Positions 57,801-64,000 of a stretch of 64,000 nt of DNA are shown here, piece by piece (the first letter of the stretch is position 1; each line of letters opens with the position of its first letter). Under the pieces are notes generated by a model that saw nothing but the letters and a program-made list of their open reading frames with translations, was not told the DNA's origin and did no database searches. A program made the translations under genes and the position numbers. Source of the DNA: Urechis unicinctus (taxonomy: Eukaryota > Annelida > Polychaeta > Xenopneusta > Urechidae); the NCBI GenBank assembly GCA_034190875.2, contig CM067358.1, positions 71,272,097 through 71,336,096 on the forward strand, given 5' to 3'.

Positions 57801-60800
57801 AATGGTGGCAAATATTTAGTGTACTTCTTTAGTATGAGAGAAGAAGGAGTTTAAATCGAAAGTACAATGGGTCAAGAAGGTTTCTTGATCTCGTTTAACA
57901 ATTTGTTTTAATATCGATTTTACGGTCCAATTACCAGTTTGATGGTCACAATATAGAATTGAATAGTTTCTTGTACATCATGAGCGTGACAGAGATATCC
58001 TCGCCAATGGTTCCGTGTTGGTTAAGACACTCATTGTGTCCCACAACTCACGACAGTCAATTCAATTGTATTGTGCTTTGAGAGAACATCAAAATTGTTC
58101 CGACCTTCTGTGGTTATAAACCAATTTGGTTATTTTCTGCCGTAGCATAATGGATATATGTGAATGAGAAGTACCAATGAATTATCCACGTGCTTCATTC
58201 AATGAATTATAAACATGGTACACTTTGTTGCCGTCAAATGATTCACTGGATGCTGATTATTGACTTTTAATTGCTGATTTTCTCTGATGTAATATTTAAA
58301 CCACAATTTTATGTGTGTCACATTGATTGCGAAAAACAACAGGAGGTGAGTCACATTTGTTTTCATTTCTCATCACTCTTATCTCATTCGTGTTTCCATA
58401 TTCCTGTAGGCACTTATGTGCATCATAACCCTGGTACATTTACGCACAATGGTGGCAATATTGAGAATACTACTTTAGCATGAGAGACGAAAGATGTACT
58501 TGAAGTACTATTGGTCCAAGTGGTTTCTTTATCCCATTTAGCAATTTGTTTTAGTATTGATTTTATAGTCAAAATTGTTCCGACCTTTTGTGGTTACAAT
58601 ACTGAGTTTGGTAGTTTTTACTGCCGTGTACTTGAAGTACTATTGTCCAAGTGGGTTTTCTTTATCCCAATTAGCAATTTAATTGTTTTAGTATGATTTT
58701 ATATCAAAAATTGTTCCGACCTTCTGTTGTTACAAATCAATTTGGTCATTTTCGCCGTAGCATAATTGATGTATACGAATGAGAAGTACCAATGAATTAT
58801 CCATGTGCTTCATTCAATGAATTATAAACATGGTATTCTTTGTTGCCGTCAAATGATACACTGGGTGCTGATTATCAACTGCTTATTGCTGATGTTTGCT
58901 GATGTAATTTTAACCACAATTTTATGTGTGTGTACATTGATTGCGAAAAACAGCAGGAGGTGAGTCACATTTGATTTTATTTCACATCACTCTTATCTCA
59001 TTTGAATTTCCTGATTCCTGTAGGCACCTATGTGCATCATAACCCAGTCCATTTATGCAATGGTGGCAAATATTTAGTGTACTTCTTTAGTATGAGAGAA
59101 GAAGGAGTTTAATCGAAGTACAATGGGTCCAAGAAGGTTTCTTGATCTCGTTTAACAATGTGTTTTAATATCGATTTTACGGTCCAATTACCAGTTTGAT
59201 GGTCACAATATAGAATTGAATAGTTTCTTGTACATCATGAGCGTGACAGAGATATCCTCGCCAATGGTTCCGTGTTGGTTAAGACACTCATTGTGTCCCA
59301 CAACTCACGACAGTCAATTCAATTGTATTGTGCTTTGAGAGAACATCAAAATTGTTCCGACCTTCTGTGGTTATAAACCAATTTGGTCATTTTCGCCGTA
59401 GCATAATGGATGTATATGAATGAGAAGTACCAATGAATTATCCATGTGCTTCATTCAATGAATTATAAACATTTTATTCTTTGTTGACGTCAAATGATTC
59501 ACTGGGTGATGATTATTGACTACTTATTAATGATGTTCTCTGATGTTATATTTAAACCACAATTATATGTGTGTTACATTCATTGCGAAAAAAACAACAG
59601 GCGGTGAGTCACATTTGTTTTTATTTCACATCACTCTTATCTCATTCGTATTTCCTGATTCCAGTAGGCATCTATGTGCATCATAACCCAGGTCCATTTA
59701 TGCAATGGTGGCAAATATTTAGTGTACTACTTTAGTGTGAGAGAAGAAAGAGTATACTTAAAGTACTATTGGTCCAGATGGTTTCTTTATCCCGTTTGAC
59801 AATTTGTTGTAATGCCGATTTTATGGTCACTTTATGAGTTTGATGGTAACAATATAGAATTAAATCGTTTCTTTTACATGAGCATGAGCGTGACAGAGAT
59901 ATCGTCGCCCATGGCTCCATGTTGGTTTAGTTACTCATTGTGCCCCACAACTCACGAAGGTCAATTCAATTGTGTTGTGCTTTAAGAAAAGATCAAAATT
60001 GTTCCGACGTTCTGTAGTTACAGATCAATTCGGTTATTTTCTGCCGTGGCATAATGGAGTATATGAATGAGAAGTACCAATGAATTACCAATCTGTTTCA
60101 TTCAATGAATTATAAACATTGTATTCTTTGTTGCCGTCAAATGATTCACTAGATGCTGATTATTGACTGTTAATTGCTGATGTTCTCTGATGTTATATTT
60201 AAACCACAAATTTATGTGTGTTACATTCATTGCGAAAAACAGCCGGTGAGTCACATTTGATTTTATTTCACATCACTCTTATCTCATTTGAATTTCCTGA
60301 TTCCTGTAGGCACCTATGTGCATCATAACCCAGGTCCATTTATGCAATGGTGGCAAATATTTAGTGTACTTCTTTAGTATGAGAGAAGAAGGAGTTTAAT
60401 CGAAGTACAATGGGTCAAGAAGGTTTCTTGATCTCGTTTAACAATTTGTTTTAATATCGATTTTACGGTCCAATTACCAGTTTGATGGTCACAATATAGA
60501 ATTGAATAGTTTCTTGTACATCATGAGCGTGACAGAGATATCCTCGCCAATGGTTCCGTGTTGGTTAAGACACTCATTGTGTCCCACAACTCACGACAGT
60601 CAATTCAATTGTATTGTGCTTTGAGAGAACATCAAAATTGTTCCGACCTTCTGTGGTTATAAACCAATTTGGTTATTTTCTGCCGTAGCATAATGGATAT
60701 ATGTGAATGAGAAGTACCAATGAATTATCCACGTGCTTCATTCAATGAATTATAAACATGGTACACTTTGTTGCCATCAAATGATTCACTGGATGCTGAT

Positions 60801-63800
60801 TATTGACTGTTTATTGCTGATGTTCTCTGATGTGATATTTTAACCACAATTATTGTGTTGTGTACATTTATTGCGAAAAACAACAGGTGGTGAGTCACAT
60901 TTGTTTTCATTTCACATCTCTCTTATCTCATTCGTATTTCCTGATTCCCGTATGCACTTATGTGCATAATAACCCATGTCCATTTACGCAATGGTGGCAA
61001 ATATTTAGTATACTGTTTTCGAATGAGAGAAGGAGTTTACTTGAAGTACAATTGATCAAGATGGTTTCGTTATCCCGCTTAACAATTTGTTTTAATATCG
61101 ATTTTACGGTTCAATTACCAGTTTGATGGTCACAATATAGAGTTGAATAGTTTCTTTTACATCATGATCGTTACAGAGATATCCTTGCCAATGTTTCCAT
61201 GTTGGTGTAGTTACTCATTGTGCCCAACAACTCACGACGGTCAATTTAATTGTGTAGTGCTTTGAGAGAACATCAAAATTATTCCGACGTTCTGTTATTA
61301 TAAGCCATTTTAGTTATTTTCTGCTGTAGCATAATCGATATATGTGAATGAGAAGTACCAATGAATTATCGATCTGTTTCATTCAATGAATTATAAACAT
61401 GGTACACTTTGTTGCCGTCAAATGATTCACTGGATGCTGATTATTGACTTTTAATTGCTGATGTTCTCTGATGTAATATTTAAACCACAATTTTATGTGT
61501 GTCACATTGATTGCGAAAAACAACAGGAGGTGAGTCATTTCTCATCACTCTTATCTCATTCGTGTTTCCATATTCCTGTAGGCACTTATGTGCATCATAA
61601 CGCTGGTACATTTATACAATGGTGGCAATAATTGAGAATACTACTTTAGCATGAGAGACGAAGGAGTGTACTTGAAGTACTATTGGTCCAAGTGGTTTCT
61701 TTATCCCATTTAGCAATTTGTTTTAGTATTGATTTTATAGTCAAAATTGTTCCGACCTTTTGTGGTTACAAAACAGTTTGGTTATTTTCTGCCGTGTACT
61801 TGAAGTACTATTGGTCCAAGTGGTTTCTTTATCCCAATTAGCAATTTGTTTTAGTATTGATTTTATAGTCAAAATTGTTCCGACCTTCTGTTGTTACAAA
61901 TCAATTTGGTCATTTTCGCCGTAGCATAATGGATGTATATGAATGAGAAGTACCAATGAATTATCCATGTGCTTCATTCAATGAATTATAAACATTTTAT
62001 TCTTTGTTGCCGTCAAATGATTCACTGGGTGCTGATTATCGACTGCTTATTACTGATGTTCTCTGATGTTATATTTAAACCACAATTTAGTGTGTGTTAC
62101 ATTCATTGCGAAAAACAACAGGCGGTGAGTCACATTTGATTTTTATTTCACATCACTCTTATCTCATTCGTATTTCCTGATTCCTGTAGGCATCTATGTG
62201 CATCATAACCCAGGTCCATTTATGCAATGGTGGCAAATATTTAGTGTACTACTTTAGTGTGAGAGAAGAAAGAGTTTACTTAAAGTACTATTGGTCCAGA
62301 TGGTTTCTTTATCCCGTTTAACAATTTGTTGTAATATCGATTTTATGGTCACTTTAATGAGTTTGATGGTAACAATATAGAATTGAATCGTTTCTTTTAC
62401 ATGAGCATGAGCGTGACAGAGATATCGTCGCCCATGGCTCCATGTTGGTTTAGTTACTCATTGTGCCCCACAACTCACGAAGGTCAATTCAATTGTGTTG
62501 TGCTTTAAGAAAAACATCAAAATTGTTCCGACCTTCTGTGGTTATAGATCAATTTGGTTATTTTCTGCCGTAGCATAATGGAGTATATGAATGAGAAGTA
62601 CCAATGAATTACCAATCTGTTCATTCAATGATTATAAAACATGTGCTCAAATTATTCAATGGATGCTGATTATAAATCATTTTATTCTTGATGTTGATTT
62701 CCAAATGATCACATTGATTGCGAAAAACAACAGGGTGAGTCACATTTGATTTTTATTTCACATCATCACTCTTATCTCATTTGTTTCTCTGATGTTATAT
62801 TTAAACCACAATTATATGGTGTGTTACATTCATTGAGAAAAACAACAGGCGGTGAGTCACATTTTGTTTTTATTTTTTACATCACTCTTTTGTCTCATTC
62901 GTATTTCCTGATTCCCGTAGGCATCTATGTGCATCATAACCCAGGTCCATTTATGCAATGGTGGCAAAATATTTTCTGTGTACATACTTTAGTGTGAGAG
63001 AAGAATTAGAGTATTCATTCAATGAATCATGGTTCTTTGTTGCCGTCAAATGATTCACTGGTTATTGATTGTTTATGTTTGCTGATGTTATTTAAACCAC
63101 AATTTTGTGTGATTGATTTTGCGAAAAACAGATTTTATTTTCATTTCACATCACTATCTCATTTTTTCCTGATGGTAGGCAATATAGAATCATGAACCTG
63201 GTCTTTTATACATGAGCATGAGCGTGACAGAGATATCGTCGCCCAGAAGGCTTTATCCCATTTATGTTGGTTTAGTTACTCATTGTGCCCAACAACTCAC
63301 GAAGGTCAATTCAATTGGTTTGTGCTTTAAGAAAAGATCAAAATTGTTCCGACGTTCTGTAGTTTACAGATCAATTCGGTTATTTTCTGCCGTGGCATAA
63401 TGGATGTATATGAATGAGAAGTACCAATGAATTACCAATCTGTTTCATTCAATGAATTATAAACATTGTATTCTTTGTTGCCGTCAAATGATTCACTGGA
63501 TGCTGATTATTGACTGTTTATTGCTGATGTTCTCTGATGTTATATTTAAACCACAAATTTATGTGTGTTACATTCATTGCGAAAAACAACAGCGGTGGTG
63601 AGTCACATTTGATTTTATTTCACATCACTCTTATCTCATTTGAATTTCCTGATTCCTGTAGGCACCTATGTGCATCATAACCCAGGTCCATTTATGCAAT
63701 GGTGGCAAATATTTAGTGTACTTCTTTAGTATGAGAGAAGGAGTTTAATCGAAGTACAATGGGTCAAGAAGGTTTCTTGATCTCGTTTAACAATTTGTTT

Positions 63801-64000
63801 TAATATCGATTTTACGGTCCAATTACCAGTTTGATGGTCACAATATAGAATTGAATAGTTTCTTGTACATCATGAGCGTGACAGAGATATCCTCGCCAAT
63901 GGTTCCGTGTTGGTTAAGACACTCATTGTGTCCCACAACTCACGACAGTCAATTCAATTGTATTGTGCTTTGAGAGAACATCAAAATTGTTCCGACCTTC
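54865..64000 (+). repeat. 640-bp satellite array with higher-order structure
   Basis: The marker GAGCGTGACAGAGATAT and variants recurs at about 55454, 56093, 56738, 57981, 59239, 59887, 60528, 61167, 62409, 63220 and 63870, giving a monomer of about 640 bp and several double-length steps near 1245 bp. Monomers fall into types: one with GATATCGTCGCCCATGG, one with GATATCCTCGCCAATGG, one with TCGTTACAGAGATATCC. The order first-second-third-long recurs at 55454 and 59887. The long steps contain an internal duplication of about 128 bp marked by GTACTTGAAGTAC. The array fills the window to its end. No gene is supported; open frames of 60-90 codons recur with the unit. Confidence 0.93.

Overview
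The window looks like animal nuclear DNA. It is intron-poor, rich in repeats, and contains GT-AG splice sites, AATAAA signals, Ty3/Gypsy LTR retrotransposons, a Jockey-like LINE remnant and a TTAGGG telomeric tract. The retroelement mix and high repeat load suggest a marine invertebrate, possibly a mollusc. That last step is inference from family resemblance, not proof.

Layout. 1-4.9 kb: a SINE-like motif, a deleted LINE copy, a small piece of a viral-type DNA polymerase gene and a CT microsatellite. 4.96-16.4 kb: a decayed endogenous Polinton-like/adintovirus-like element. It has a protein-primed type B DNA polymerase gene (PolB) on the minus strand at the left end, a Cys-rich ORF, a truncated packaging ATPase, a double-jelly-roll-type major capsid gene, a coiled-coil/membrane gene and two further minus-strand genes. 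A second, inverted PolB copy sits at the right end behind a 50-bp satellite that has copied a piece of PolB into itself. Each PolB copy is followed by a 58-codon coiled-coil ORF, intact in one copy. No integrase was seen. 17.2-19.3 kb: CT-rich minisatellites. 19.43-21.48 kb: a 2.05-kb element with long terminal inverted repeats. 21.8-24.7 kb: a broken, uncharacterised transposon-like gene.

24.6-52.6 kb: a very large imperfect palindrome. The left arm (24623-33196) reappears inverted at 34388-52586, about 1-3 percent diverged by eye, around a 1.2-kb spacer carrying the same 50-bp satellite as the viral element. Each arm carries a two-exon, membrane-anchored methyltransferase-like gene, intact in the right arm and frameshifted by one T in the left. 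The right arm alone holds two Gypsy insertions, 37359-42210 (near intact) and 44364-49057 (broken ORFs, identical LTRs). The outer end of the right arm passes directly into TTAGGG repeats pointing outward. This is what a healed chromosome break after inverted duplication would look like, although a haplotype misjoin in the assembly must be excluded.

52.7-64 kb: subtelomere-like sequence with a long ATGT microsatellite, a 364-bp duplication, a 100-N scaffold gap and about 9 kb of a 640-bp satellite with higher-order structure. The only gene that reads as an intact host gene is the right-arm methyltransferase. Nearly everything else is mobile or repetitive.
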